64,000 nt of DNA from contig CAJXVU010000002.1 in NCBI GenBank assembly GCA_913062555.1, positions 1 to 64,000 of the forward strand, given 5' to 3'. The notes under the pieces are model-generated. The model was not told the origin of the DNA and ran no database searches. It worked only from the letters and a program-made list of their open reading frames with translations. The first letter of the stretch is position 1, and every line of letters starts with the position of its first letter. This document shows, piece by piece, positions 43,420 through 53,533 of the stretch. A program made the translations under genes and the position numbers. This stretch comes from an uncultured Bacteroidota bacterium. GTDB lineage: Bacteria > Bacteroidota > Bacteroidia > Flavobacteriales > Flavobacteriaceae.

Positions 43420-44184
43420 TTAAAAGTCTTCAAAAACGCCTAATCCAAATAAAGCAAAATCATATTTTACAGGGTCCACAGGATCGAGTTCTCTCAAGTT
43501 AGAATCCAATTCTATTAGGGCTTTGGCATCATTTTGATTTCTTGTAATTAAACCTAATTTACGAGCGACATTACCAGAATGTACATCGAGCGGACAAGAG
43601 AGTTGAGACGGGGAGAGGCTTTTCCAAATCCCAAAATCGACACCAGTATTATCATTGCGAATCATCCAGCGTAAAAACATGTTAATTCGTTTGGCTGCTG
43701 AGCCTTTATATGGATCGCCAATATGTTTTGTTGTGCGTGGTAAATGGGGGATTTCAAAAAACACCTTTTTTAGCTTATGAATGGCAGGTTGGAGTGATGT
43801 TTTTTTAGCATGAGTTTTAATGACTTGTTCTAAGCCATTATGATTAATATAGATATGCTTAAGTGCTTTAATAAAATATTTAAAATCTTCAGCATTAAAA
43901 GTTCTATGTACAAAACCATCGAAATTCTCCAAATGATGTTCCTTATGTTGCATAATGAAATCATAAGGTGAGTTTCCCAATAAAGCGACCATACGATTCG
44001 CGTTTTTAATGATCATTTTTCGATTTCCCCAAGCTATGGTAGCGGTAAGAAATCCAGCAATCTCAATATCTTCTTTAACTCGGAATTGATGAGGAATACT
44101 TATAGGATCTGTTGAAATAAAATCAGAAGTGTTGTATTGAGCAACTTTAGCATCTAGAAATTCCTTGAGTTCTGAGGCTTTCAA
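43420..44184 (-). CDS. TIGR02757 family protein
   Basis: A 254-residue cytoplasmic protein of the TIGR02757 family (function unknown, Bacteroidota and spirochaetes). The blocks DPISIPHQFRVKEDIEIAGF, ATIAWGNRKMIIKNANRM and FLRWMIRNDNTGVDFGIWK are characteristic, as is PLDVHSGNVARKLGL. Position, 6 nt after the lolD-like gene on the minus strand, shows co-transcription. Confidence 0.9.
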   Translation of the reverse strand: MKASELKEFLDAKVAQYNTSDFISTDPISIPHQFRVKEDIEIAGFLTATIAWGNRKMIIKNANRMVALLGNSPYDFIMQHKEHHLENFDGFVHRTFNAEDFKYFIKALKHIYINHNGLEQVIKTHAKKTSLQPAIHKLKKVFFEIPHLPRTTKHIGDPYKGSAAKRINMFLRWMIRNDNTGVDFGIWKSLSPSQLSCPLDVHSGNVARKLGLITRNQNDAKALIELDSNLRELDPVDPVKYDFALFGLGVFEDF

Positions 44185-44189
44185 GGGAT

Positions 44190-44855
44190 TTAATTATTTA
44201 TAATTTTGCCATCAACCATAACCAGTTTTCTATCGGCCATGTTAGCAAGGTCTTCGTTATGAGTTACAATAACGAAAGTTTGTCCAAACTCATCTCTAAG
44301 TTTAAAGAATAGATTGTGTAAATTTTCTGCAGATTCACTATCCAAATTACCTGAAGGTTCGTCTGCAAAAATTAGCTTCGGATTATTAATTAATGCTCGA
44401 GCCACGGCTACACGTTGTTGTTCTCCACCTGATAGTTCGTTTGGTTTATGATTATATCGCTGAGATAGGCCTAAAAAATCTAGTAATTCTTTAGCTCTAG
44501 TTTCGGTTTCAGTTTTTGACGTGCCTTTAATAAAAGCTGGAATACATACGTTTTCTAGGGCGGTGAACTCTGGTAATAACTGATGAAATTGAAAAATAAA
44601 TCCGATATGTTCATTTCTGAATTTAGCCAGGGCTTTATCGTTTAGCCCGATGGTAGAAACAGCATTCATTTTAAGCAAAGGCTTCTCTTTTGATGTCGCT
44701 TTATCAAGTGTGCCTAAAATTTGCAATAATGTTGTTTTACCTGCACCAGAAGCACCAACAATAGAGACAATTTCTCCTTGTTTAATATGTAGGTCTACAC
44801 CTTTTAATACGTGTAAATCATCGTAGGACTTATGGATATTTTTTGCTTCGATCAT
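44190..44855 (-). CDS. ABC transporter ATPase, LolD/MacB type
   Basis: A 221-residue ATPase of the LolD/MacB group, which releases lipoproteins from the inner membrane or powers related export. Walker [13 protein letters not shown] (near residue 34), signature [14 protein letters not shown] (about 140), Walker [14 protein letters not shown] (about 160) and the switch His (VTHNED) are all present. The LolD-type fingerprint [18 protein letters not shown] is seen. The permease genes are not adjacent, so the exact complex (LolCDE or a MacB-like permease) is uncertain. Confidence 0.9.
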   Translation of the reverse strand: MIEAKNIHKSYDDLHVLKGVDLHIKQGEIVSIVGASGAGKTTLLQILGTLDKATSKEKPLLKMNAVSTIGLNDKALAKFRNEHIGFIFQFHQLLPEFTALENVCIPAFIKGTSKTETETRAKELLDFLGLSQRYNHKPNELSGGEQQRVAVARALINNPKLIFADEPSGNLDSESAENLHNLFFKLRDEFGQTFVIVTHNEDLANMADRKLVMVDGKIINN

Positions 44856-44955
44856 AGCTTTGCTTATGTGGTAAAAATACTGAATAGTTAGAAATTCTAT
44901 TCAGATTTCTTAAAACTTATTCAAAACCTTGATTTTGGCAACGAGTATCACTTTA

Positions 44956-47493
44956 TCATGGCGCACTATTTAGAGCCGATTTCTTATTAAATACGCTTTT
45001 AATGGAATTATAATCTAAGTAATATATCATCTTTATTGAAAATGTATGCTGTATGTCTTGATTGAATAAATCTTTCAAGCTTTCACTAAAAGTATCTAAA
45101 GATTGCGTTGTGCTGTTGAATAATTGATTTCTATATAATGCAACTAATTGACTTCCTGGTGCAAATTGCCATTGATAACTAATATCAAGATTCCAAATAT
45201 TAAAGTTTCTATTTGGATCCAAATCTAAATTAGTTAAAGTATGTCCTGTTTCTTTTGATTGCGAACCATCAGCCTCCAAAGTAAAAAGACCTTCGTCATA
45301 TGTAGCTATAGACCAGTAATTTCTAAACGATAGTGTTAGTGATTTTAATGAATTAAAATTTAGCGTTCCAGAAATACTATTTTCAAATGTTTTTTGATCT
45401 CGGTCTCCAAAAATAATTTCATCATCAATATTTGTTACATATCCTCTGCTACCCATTTTTTTCTGGTAACTTAAATCATACTCCAATGTAAATTTATCGT
45501 TAAAGCGAAAGTTAGGACCTATTCTAATTTGATACTCACGAAAATCTCTGTTTTTGTCAAACAATGTACCATAGCTAATATTACCACTAGTTGATAAGGC
45601 TTTATTGCTGTTAGTAAATATGTATGCTCTTCCTCTAACAAAGTTGTTAATCACATAAAATCTGTCATTTTCTTGATCTCTAGGTTCATCATAGTTTTTC
45701 TGCTTGCCTAATGCTGCATTAATTTCTCCACCAATCCACATTAAATTTTTTGTTCTTGCATTGAAATTTATTTCAGACCTATTACCGGTATAGTCGTTAT
45801 TGCTATGTCTCCATTTCAGTTGACTTTCAGCTCTAATATTAAAGCTGTTTAAAAACCCTTTAGGCTCAAAAACTTCGTATCTAAAATTGGCTTCTAAGTT
45901 TTTGAAATTATTTCGAACTCCGAACCCTAAATCGTTTACATCATAATTTTTATCTCTAATACTTCCTTCTAAACGATATTGAAAAGCACCTCCAACTTTT
46001 CCTATTGAAAAACCTCCTTCAAAACCGGTCGTCTTATCTCCAAATTCCCTTACGTTGCTCATTTTTCCTTGACCTCTAATATTAAAAGTATTGGTCTTAT
46101 CGGTTAAATTAAAAAGAAGTGCAGATGCATTTGCATCTCTATAATGCCCTTCTCTTAGCACGTTAGTATTAACAAAACTAATGGAAGAGTTTTGATTGAA
46201 TTGCTGATCTAATACAATAATATTATAATTAGCAAATGGCTCTGTAACACGCTCTCTATATGTTATGGTAGAATCAATTTTTTCATCGTTAATATCAAGC
46301 GTGTATTTTGTATTCTTTATTCTAGCACTTGTCTTTTCTGTAATAGCGTTAAATACCCCAATACCCAGACCATTTTTGTTTCTCCCCGAAACTTTAATGG
46401 CATTCAACATTTTAACGCTTTTAGGATCATCAACCACTTCTTCAACTTCATCAGTTGCGTCTATTAATTCATCATAAACATCAAAACGCTCAACAGGGCT
46501 ATTACCAATTCTTCTTGAGTAGAATAAATCACCTTTACTAAATAAGTTTACACCTTCCTTAAAAAATTGACGTTGTTCATCAAAACGCTGTTCAAAAGGA
46601 CCTAAATTCAATTCCACTTTATCAAAAGCTGCTTGACTAAAATCTGGTATTAGAGTAACATCAAGCGTAAAACTTTCTGTAATTCCGTATTTTACATCCA
46701 TTCCAAAACCAATATTACTTACGGTTTCGTTTGCCTGAGAAACCGATGTGGCAGAAGCAAATGGGTAAAAACTTAATCGAGTAGGAGGTGTAATGTCATT
46801 CAATCCTTTTAACTCGCCATCATAAATACCTTGATTCCCTTTAGTTCTATCAATTGGACTCCAGCTATAATCAAGACCTTCTTTTCTGAATTTTCTAAAA
46901 AATTGAATACCCCAAACGGCATCTTCTTGATTTGAAAAACGAAGCGCCGCATACGGAATTTTCATTTCTACAATCCAACCATCTTCAACATGATTCACAG
47001 CACTATCCCAAACAGCATTCCATCCTCTGTCACCACGAGGCCCGGGACCTCCGCCGCGTCTTCCGCTAGAACCACCAATAATATCAGCTTGTGTTCCAGA
47101 ACTCATTACATAAAATTTAATATTGTTTTGTGCGTCATTGTTTGGGTTAAATGTCACTCCAAAATAATCGGCTTGACCAAAATCATCTCTAGGAGAAAAT
47201 ACTTTTAATATATCTTCTGGTTTCTCATGAATATAAGCTGAAACAAAAATGGCTTGATTGTTATAAGTTATTCGTACTTCAGTTTTTTGATGTTCTTTTG
47301 CAGGAACTCCCATTCCCGGATTGTATTGCACAAAATTTGAAGCTACTTCTACTGTACTCCAAATAGGGTCATCTAGTATGCCATCTATTTTTGGGGCTAC
47401 AGTAGTCTTTGTAATATTAAGAGTTTTTTTTTCTTGTGCTCTAGTGATGAAAACGGAGCAGCATATGAATAAAAAATAAAGAATTCTTTTCAT
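44956..47493 (-). CDS. DUF5916 outer-membrane protein with CBM9-like domain, copy 1
   Basis: An 845-residue exported protein. A signal peptide ends ...FITRAQ. The N-terminal part (about 25-220) is a CBM9-like domain starting PKIDGILDDPIWSTVEVAS and including DDFGQADYFGVTFNPNND. The rest is DUF5916, probably an outer-membrane barrel, with FTLDVTLIPDFSQ, LGPFEQRFDEQRQFFKEGV, FYSRRIGNSPV and FAPGSQLVALYRN, and an aromatic terminal strand. A Gly/Arg-rich insertion (SSGRRGGGPGPRGDRG) in the CBM9-like part is absent from copies 2 and 3. It is the most diverged of the three tandem copies. Carbohydrate binding is suggested by family name only. Confidence 0.88.
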   Translation of the reverse strand: MKRILYFLFICCSVFITRAQEKKTLNITKTTVAPKIDGILDDPIWSTVEVASNFVQYNPGMGVPAKEHQKTEVRITYNNQAIFVSAYIHEKPEDILKVFSPRDDFGQADYFGVTFNPNNDAQNNIKFYVMSSGTQADIIGGSSGRRGGGPGPRGDRGWNAVWDSAVNHVEDGWIVEMKIPYAALRFSNQEDAVWGIQFFRKFRKEGLDYSWSPIDRTKGNQGIYDGELKGLNDITPPTRLSFYPFASATSVSQANETVSNIGFGMDVKYGITESFTLDVTLIPDFSQAAFDKVELNLGPFEQRFDEQRQFFKEGVNLFSKGDLFYSRRIGNSPVERFDVYDELIDATDEVEEVVDDPKSVKMLNAIKVSGRNKNGLGIGVFNAITEKTSARIKNTKYTLDINDEKIDSTITYRERVTEPFANYNIIVLDQQFNQNSSISFVNTNVLREGHYRDANASALLFNLTDKTNTFNIRGQGKMSNVREFGDKTTGFEGGFSIGKVGGAFQYRLEGSIRDKNYDVNDLGFGVRNNFKNLEANFRYEVFEPKGFLNSFNIRAESQLKWRHSNNDYTGNRSEINFNARTKNLMWIGGEINAALGKQKNYDEPRDQENDRFYVINNFVRGRAYIFTNSNKALSTSGNISYGTLFDKNRDFREYQIRIGPNFRFNDKFTLEYDLSYQKKMGSRGYVTNIDDEIIFGDRDQKTFENSISGTLNFNSLKSLTLSFRNYWSIATYDEGLFTLEADGSQSKETGHTLTNLDLDPNRNFNIWNLDISYQWQFAPGSQLVALYRNQLFNSTTQSLDTFSESLKDLFNQDIQHTFSIKMIYYLDYNSIKSVFNKKSALNSAP

Positions 47494-47549
47494 TTTAGAG
47501 ATGGTGGTTGTTAGTAATGTGTCTTTTATACAAATTGTAAAAAGTCACG

Positions 47550-47557
47550 CAAACTTA
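47550..47557 (-). promoter_or_regulatory. TAnnTTTG -7 box for DUF5916 copy 1
   Basis: Minus strand TAAGTTTG (47557-47550), exact consensus, 56 nt before the ATG at 47493. Confidence 0.45.
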
Positions 47558-47684
47558 CATTTAGTAAAACCCGTATTTTCCTAAGTAAATGTTAAAACTG
47601 CCAGATAAATGTTAATACGTCTTTACCTATGTTAAGATAAGCTCTGAATATGCTTAAACTGGCGCTGTTTTCAATTTTGGGTAT

Positions 47685-47724
47685 AAAAAAAGATCTGCAG
47701 ATTAAACGGCAGACCCTTTTTTTT
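47685..47724 (-). terminator. Terminator of DUF5916 copy 2
   Basis: A short TCTGC/GCAGA stem closed by facing A7 and T8 runs with a two-base internal mismatch. It lies 27 nt past the minus-strand stop, so copies 1 and 2 are transcribed separately. Confidence 0.65.
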
Positions 47725-47750
47725 AATTGATGTGTTTATTTAGAACCCTA

Positions 47751-50180
47751 TTAAATGGTGTTTTTCTTAAATATGCCTTTAATATTGTTAAAATCAATAT
47801 AATAAACTAATCTTAAAGAGAATATATGTTCAATTGGTTGGTCAAATAAAGTACCTAAACTATCTGAAAAATTATTATCAGATGCTGTATCAAAATTGAA
47901 CAATGAATTCCTGTACAATGCTGTTAATTGGCTGCCAGGTGCAAATTGCCATGAGTATCTAAAATCAAAATTCCAAGTATTAAAGTTTACATTTGGGTCA
48001 TATCCAATATTGTTCACGGTATGACCTGTGTTTGAAACACTTCCATTATCTAAAAGTGTAAATAAGTCTTCGTTATAGGTTACTGTTGACCAATAATTTC
48101 TAAATGTTAAGGATAAACCATGATAAGAATTGAAATTATAGCTGGCTTCAATGCCATTTTCAATCGTTTTTTGTTTACGTTGTCCAAAAACAATATCGTC
48201 ACCTACATTTGTGACATAACCTCGACCACCTCGTCCTTTATTATAACTGATAGAATAACTTAAACTAAATTTATCACTAAATCGTATTCTTGGGTCTATA
48301 CCAAAATAATGAATAAAAACATCACGACCTTTATCAAATAAAGTGGTAAACCCATGATAAGACATTATTGAAAAAGGTTTAGCTCGATTCGTTCCTCCCC
48401 ATGCTTCAGCACTGAAATTATTTTTAAACGTAAAGAAGCGCCCTTCTGTTCTTGGTTCAAAATAGTCATATTGCTTACCAATATTCCAATTTATATTGCC
48501 TCCAAAGTGCCATAGACTTTTTGTTTGTCCATTCACGTTAAGACCTACGTTATTCCCGGTATATGTATTTGGCTTGTATAGCATATTATAACGAGCACGA
48601 AAGCTAATTCTAAACCTGTTTAATGTATTTGTGGGCTCAAAGATTTGATAAGATGCATTTGCAGAAATGTCGTTATAATTATTTCTAAATAATAACCCCA
48701 TATCATTAATGTCGAATTTTTTATCCGCCAAGCGATGTCCAATACTGTAGCGGTATTTGCCACTTACTTTGGCTAATCTAATTCTAGAACTAAAACCCGA
48801 TTGTGTACCATCGTAAAGATTTAATGAGCTCATCTTAGCTTCACCACTTATATTATATTTATTTGCTTTATTTGAAATATCGAACAATGCTCCAGTAACA
48901 TTAGCATCTCTAAAATCCCCACTTCTAGTTACATTGGTATTAATAAGGCTTACCGATGAGTTTCCGTTAAATTGTTGGTCAACTACAAGTATGTTATAAT
49001 TTGATAAAGGCTCAACAGTTTCTCTTCGAGTTTCCTGAGTAATATTATCAGTTATGATTGATTCTGTTTTTTCTGTGATAGCATTAAAAACACCTATTCC
49101 AAGTCCATTTTTTGTACGCCCTGAAACTTTAACGGCGTTCAATAATTTTACTGAATTTGGATAGTCCGTAATTTCTTCATTTGCTCCGAGAGAAGGGCTT
49201 CCTGTTGGTGAATTACCAATTCGTCTTGAGTAAAACAAATCTCCTTTACTAAACAAATCTACTCCTTCTTTAAAAAATTGACGCTGTTCGGAAAATTGCT
49301 GCTCAAACGGGCCTAAATTTAGTTGCACATCATCAAAACCAGCTTGACTAAAATCAGGTATAAGCGTAGCGTCTAATGTGAAATTTTCACTTAAGCCATA
49401 TTTTACATCCATGCCAATACTATAATCGTCACCAGTTGCTCCATCATATGAACGGGTAAGTGCCGATGTAAAAGGGTAAAAGCTTAATCGAGCAGGTGGT
49501 TCTATATTTTTAATTCCTCTAAGTTCACCATGGTATTGACCAATTCTTCCTTTGGTTTTATCAATAGGATTCCAAGTTAGTTGTCTATTATCATTCATGT
49601 GCCTTCGGTGAAACTGAATCCCCCAAGTCTGAATTTCCTGATTAGAAAAACGTAGTGCAGAATATGGAATTTTTATTTCGGCAATCCATCCGTCATCAAC
49701 AATTTTTACAGCACTGTCCCAAACAGCGTTCCATCCCCAATCTTCATTTCCGTCTGAGGTAACAACAGCATCACCTTGAGTTCCTGTGCTAAATATTAAA
49801 AATTCAGTATCGTTTTGAGCATCGTTATTTGGGTTGATAGAAATCAAGAAAAAATCTGATTGTCCAAAATTATCTCGAGTTGTTAATTGATTCATGATAT
49901 TATCAGGATTATCTCGCATGTATGCAGCGAAATAAACGGCATTATCATCATAGGTTACTTTTACAGTTGTTTTTTGATGGTCTTCTTCAGGTGTCCCCAT
50001 TGCCGGGCGAAACTGAACAAACCCGCTCGCTTCATCTGCTTCTTCCCAAGCTGCATCGTCTAAAATTGCATCAATTTTTGGTGATAAAGTTGCTCTTTTA
50101 AGGTCTAGAAATTTTTTCTCTTGGGCTGTCATGCTAAAAATAAAGCAAAACATAAACAATAAACTTAGTGATTTTTTCAT
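47751..50180 (-). CDS. DUF5916 outer-membrane protein with CBM9-like domain, copy 2
   Basis: An 809-residue homologue of copies 1 and 3. Signal peptide with cleavage after ...SMTAQ; CBM9-like domain with KIDAILDDAAWEEADEASGF, then DUF5916 barrel blocks: FTLDATLIPDFSQ, NLGPFEQQFSEQRQFFKEGV, FYSRRIGNSPTGSPS, KSLWHFGGNINWNIGKQYDY, and WQFAPGSQLTALYRNSLFNF. It is clearly closer to copy 3 than to copy 1, which suggests that the 2/3 duplication is the more recent. Transport or surface glycan binding is possible, but no SusD partner is nearby. Confidence 0.88.
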   Translation of the reverse strand: MKKSLSLLFMFCFIFSMTAQEKKFLDLKRATLSPKIDAILDDAAWEEADEASGFVQFRPAMGTPEEDHQKTTVKVTYDDNAVYFAAYMRDNPDNIMNQLTTRDNFGQSDFFLISINPNNDAQNDTEFLIFSTGTQGDAVVTSDGNEDWGWNAVWDSAVKIVDDGWIAEIKIPYSALRFSNQEIQTWGIQFHRRHMNDNRQLTWNPIDKTKGRIGQYHGELRGIKNIEPPARLSFYPFTSALTRSYDGATGDDYSIGMDVKYGLSENFTLDATLIPDFSQAGFDDVQLNLGPFEQQFSEQRQFFKEGVDLFSKGDLFYSRRIGNSPTGSPSLGANEEITDYPNSVKLLNAVKVSGRTKNGLGIGVFNAITEKTESIITDNITQETRRETVEPLSNYNILVVDQQFNGNSSVSLINTNVTRSGDFRDANVTGALFDISNKANKYNISGEAKMSSLNLYDGTQSGFSSRIRLAKVSGKYRYSIGHRLADKKFDINDMGLLFRNNYNDISANASYQIFEPTNTLNRFRISFRARYNMLYKPNTYTGNNVGLNVNGQTKSLWHFGGNINWNIGKQYDYFEPRTEGRFFTFKNNFSAEAWGGTNRAKPFSIMSYHGFTTLFDKGRDVFIHYFGIDPRIRFSDKFSLSYSISYNKGRGGRGYVTNVGDDIVFGQRKQKTIENGIEASYNFNSYHGLSLTFRNYWSTVTYNEDLFTLLDNGSVSNTGHTVNNIGYDPNVNFNTWNFDFRYSWQFAPGSQLTALYRNSLFNFDTASDNNFSDSLGTLFDQPIEHIFSLRLVYYIDFNNIKGIFKKNTI

Positions 50181-50348
50181 TTTGTGATTAGTTTTTTGAT
50201 TGATGGTTATCGGTTTCCTTTTTCAAGGACTGATATAATTATTGATTGTTGCATTTTTTTATAATCATATTTGCTTTTTTTAAGTTAATAGTAATACATA
50301 ATAAATATATATTAGTCTTAACACTCATTCTTACAGGGTATTAGTGAA

Positions 50349-52790
50349 TTATGAACTCCTTTTATTTTTAAATACATTTTTAAGTGTGTTATAATCTATA
50401 TAGTATACCATTCTAAGTGAAAAGGTATGTTCAATAGGTTGATCGAATAAGTTGCCTAAGCTGTCAAAAAAATTGTCTCTTGACATTGTATCGAAATTAA
50501 ACAGTGAATTTCTATATAAGGCTGTTAACTGACTTCCAGGCGCAAATTGCCAGGAATATCTTAAATCGATATTCCAGGTACTAAAATTGGCATTTGGATC
50601 AAAATCAATAGTGTCTAAATTATGCCCAGTACTTGTCGTTGTACTTCCATCATTTAAAAGTGTAAATAGGTCTTGTCTATAGGTAACTGTCGACCAATAA
50701 TTTCTAAATGTTAATGATAAGCCATGAAATGAATTAAAATTATAATTTCCTGAGATGCTATTTACAACAGTACGTTGTTTACGTTGGCCAAATAATATTT
50801 CTCCATTATTTTCGAGAGTGGTTACATAGCCACGGCCTCCATTTCCACCTTGATAACGGTAGGAGTAACTCAGAGAAAATTTATCATTGAATCTGAAACG
50901 GGGTCCTATACTATACCATTTATGAAATACATCTCTTTCTGAATCAAAAAGGGTTGCAATCCCTACATCACCTCGGATGGCGAAAGTCTTAGCAAAATTT
51001 GATCTAAATTGGACGTTTCCATTTAAATTGTTTTTAAAAACAAAGAATCGGCCTTCTGTTCTAGGTTCCCAAAAATCGTACTGCTTTCCAATGTTCCAGT
51101 TCATATTCCCACTGAAGGACCATAATTTTTTGGTTACAGCTCTTATAAACATCCCAACATTTTTACCTGTATAAGTGCTAGGATTAAATAATTGTTTATA
51201 GTTAAACCATAAATTGAACCGAAAACTATTAAGCTTTTTAGAAGGCTCAAAAGTTTGATATGAAAACCAAGAAGAAAAATTACTAAAATTATTTCGATTT
51301 TGAATTCCTAAATCGTTGATATCAAATTTTTTATCCGCAATTTCATAATCTACCCCAAATCTATAATTTCCACTTACCTTATTAAAACCTAAAGCCCCAC
51401 TATACCCAGTTTGATTCCCTTCGTATAAATTAAGTGCACTGACCTTAAACTCACCTTCATAACTAAACGTATTTTTTTTATTAGTGATATCGAATAGTAG
51501 AGCGGAAACATTGGCATCTCTAAAATGACCACTTCTGGAGACGTTAGTATTTACAAAACTCACTGATGAGTTCTGCCCAAATTGTTTGTCAATGACAAGA
51601 ATATTATAATTGGCAATTGGCTCAACAACTTCTCTTCTTGAGCCATTGGTTAATGTGTTTTTAATTGTAGCTTCAGTTTTTTCGGTTATCGCATTAAAGA
51701 AACCAATACCCCAGCCATTTTTAGTTCGACCAGAAACTTTAACGGCATTGAGCATTTTGATTTTATTTGGGTAATTTGTTATTTCTTCATTATCGTCCAA
51801 AATAGGATTACCTGTTGGTGAGTTTCCAATCCTTCTAGAATAAAATAGATCGCCTTTATTAAATAAATCAACACCTTCTTTGAAAAACTGACGTTGTTCT
51901 GAGAATTGTTGTTCAAAAGGACCTAAATTGAGCTCTACATTATCAAATCCAGCTTGACTAAAGTCGGGGATAAGTGTTGCGTCTAGTGTGAAATTTTCTG
52001 AAATACCGTATTTAACATCCATTCCATAACTGAAGTCATTGGATGTTTCGCCATCGAAAGAACGAGTTAAAACGGAAGCAAATGGATAAAAACTGAGTCG
52101 TGTTGGAGGCTTAATGTTTTCGATGCCTTGAACGATACCGCTATAACTACTAAAATACCCTTGTGTCCTATCAATTAGATTCCAAGAATATTGAGTTTCG
52201 TTTTTTCTAAAACGTCTGTGAAGTTGTAAACCCCATGTTTGTACATCTTTGTTTGAAAATCGCAAAGCCGAATATGGAATCTTAATTTCTACAATCCAAC
52301 CATCGTCAACAATCTTTACAGCACTATCCCAAACGGCATTCCACCCAAAGTCTTCGCCATTACCGGGAGATACTACTGCATCAGCTTGACTTCCAGAGCT
52401 AAACACGAAAAATTCGGTATCATTTTTACCATCATTATTGGGGTTGAGTACAACGATAAAAAAATCGGCTTGTGGAAAATTATCACGAGTACCAACTTGA
52501 ATTGGAATGTCTTCAGGGTTGTCATGCAAATAGGCAGCAAAATAAACGGCATCATCATCATAAGCCATTTTTACAATTGTTTTTTGATGTGCTAATGCTT
52601 TAACACCTGTTTCTGGTCTGAACTGTACAAAATCAGTAGCTTCTTGGGCTTCTGCCCAAACTGCTTCATCTAAAATCCCATCTATTTTTGGAGCATTAGT
52701 GATTTTTTTTATGTTTAAAACTTTTTTTTCTTGGGCAAGAGAGCCTGAAACGCAAAATAATGAAAGTAATACGTAAAGACAGTTTTTCAT
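50349..52790 (-). CDS. DUF5916 outer-membrane protein with CBM9-like domain, copy 3
   Basis: An 813-residue homologue. I start it at 52790 (MKNCLYVLLSLFCVSGSLAQ, a clear signal peptide) rather than at an upstream ATG at 52841 whose extra residues are polar. CBM9-like part: KIDGILDEAVWAEAQEATDF and DNFPQADFFIVVLNPNNDG. Barrel part: LGPFEQQFSEQRQFFKEGV, KGDLFYSRRIGNSPTGNP, WNIGKQYDFWEPRTEGRFF and FAPGSQLTALYRNSLFNF; the last strand region is YYIDYNTLKNVF. A -7 box lies 76 nt upstream, back to back with the msrA promoter. It is nearly identical in layout to copy 2. Confidence 0.88.
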   Translation of the reverse strand: MKNCLYVLLSLFCVSGSLAQEKKVLNIKKITNAPKIDGILDEAVWAEAQEATDFVQFRPETGVKALAHQKTIVKMAYDDDAVYFAAYLHDNPEDIPIQVGTRDNFPQADFFIVVLNPNNDGKNDTEFFVFSSGSQADAVVSPGNGEDFGWNAVWDSAVKIVDDGWIVEIKIPYSALRFSNKDVQTWGLQLHRRFRKNETQYSWNLIDRTQGYFSSYSGIVQGIENIKPPTRLSFYPFASVLTRSFDGETSNDFSYGMDVKYGISENFTLDATLIPDFSQAGFDNVELNLGPFEQQFSEQRQFFKEGVDLFNKGDLFYSRRIGNSPTGNPILDDNEEITNYPNKIKMLNAVKVSGRTKNGWGIGFFNAITEKTEATIKNTLTNGSRREVVEPIANYNILVIDKQFGQNSSVSFVNTNVSRSGHFRDANVSALLFDITNKKNTFSYEGEFKVSALNLYEGNQTGYSGALGFNKVSGNYRFGVDYEIADKKFDINDLGIQNRNNFSNFSSWFSYQTFEPSKKLNSFRFNLWFNYKQLFNPSTYTGKNVGMFIRAVTKKLWSFSGNMNWNIGKQYDFWEPRTEGRFFVFKNNLNGNVQFRSNFAKTFAIRGDVGIATLFDSERDVFHKWYSIGPRFRFNDKFSLSYSYRYQGGNGGRGYVTTLENNGEILFGQRKQRTVVNSISGNYNFNSFHGLSLTFRNYWSTVTYRQDLFTLLNDGSTTTSTGHNLDTIDFDPNANFSTWNIDLRYSWQFAPGSQLTALYRNSLFNFDTMSRDNFFDSLGNLFDQPIEHTFSLRMVYYIDYNTLKNVFKNKRSS

Positions 52791-52865
52791 TTGTGATTGA
52801 TTTTGATTTTGATGAAATATCCTTTTACAAAGGATTAGCATTATTTATGATTGTTACATTTTTTA

Positions 52866-52873
52866 CAAAATTA
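52866..52873 (-). promoter_or_regulatory. TAnnTTTG -7 box for DUF5916 copy 3
   Basis: Minus strand TAATTTTG (52873-52866), exact consensus. Confidence 0.45.
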
Positions 52874-52955
52874 CATTTTGAACGTCCTGAAAATTCATAA
52901 GTAAAAGTTAAAAGGAGCCGAAAAGTGTTAAGTATATGGTAAGAAAATCATAAAA

Positions 52956-52985
52956 TTGACGACAAAGTATTTTTATCTAATTTTG
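52956..52985 (+). promoter_or_regulatory. Housekeeping promoter of msrA with almost no leader
   Basis: TTG (52956-52958), 19-nt spacer, TAATTTTG (52978-52985), both canonical. The box ends only 5 nt before the ATG at 52991, so transcription should begin at or next to the start codon (leaderless or near-leaderless). Confidence 0.6.
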
Positions 52986-52990
52986 AATCT

Positions 52991-53530
52991 ATGACTGAAG
53001 AATTTAAAACAGCAATTTTTGCTGGTGGGTGCTTTTGGTGTACCGAGGCTGTATTTCGTAGAATAAATGGTGTTAAGACTGTCAATTCAGGGTATACCGG
53101 TGGATTTATTAAAAATCCTGCTTATCGGGAAGTGTGTTCTGGTATTACAGGTCATGCCGAAGGTATCAAAATAGGGTATGATCCGAGTATGGTGTCTTAT
53201 GTGGAATTATTGGAAGTGTTTTTTGCTACCCACGATCCTACTACTTTAAATAAACAGGCTAATGATGTTGGAACCCAATATCGTTCGGCAATTTTCTATA
53301 CAGATACTAGGCAAAAATCTCAGGCTCAAGACTATATTTCTTTATTAACTTCTGAAGGGGTTTTTAGTAGTCCTATTGTTACAGAAATAACTAAATTTGA
53401 AGTGTTCTATGAAGCAGACGAGAATCATAAGGATTATTATAATAATAATAAAGAGCAGCCTTATTGTCAATTTTTGATACGTCCAAAATTAAAAAAGTTA
53501 CAAGAACACTTTAGCGATAAATTAAAATAG
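52991..53530 (+). CDS. msrA: Peptide-methionine (S)-S-oxide reductase
   Basis: Repairs methionine-S-sulfoxide in proteins using thioredoxin. The catalytic motif is AGGCFWCTEAVF: nucleophilic Cys14 within GCFW, plus an extra Cys at 17. GYTGG and the GHAEGIKIGYDP block follow, and THDPTTLNKQANDVGTQYRS is intact. At 179 residues it is full length. The resolving cysteine may be Cys17 or the later Cys in QPYCQF. folE starts 3 nt after its stop, so the two are co-transcribed. Confidence 0.95.
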   Translation: MTEEFKTAIFAGGCFWCTEAVFRRINGVKTVNSGYTGGFIKNPAYREVCSGITGHAEGIKIGYDPSMVSYVELLEVFFATHDPTTLNKQANDVGTQYRSAIFYTDTRQKSQAQDYISLLTSEGVFSSPIVTEITKFEVFYEADENHKDYYNNNKEQPYCQFLIRPKLKKLQEHFSDKLK

Positions 53531-53533
53531 AAG

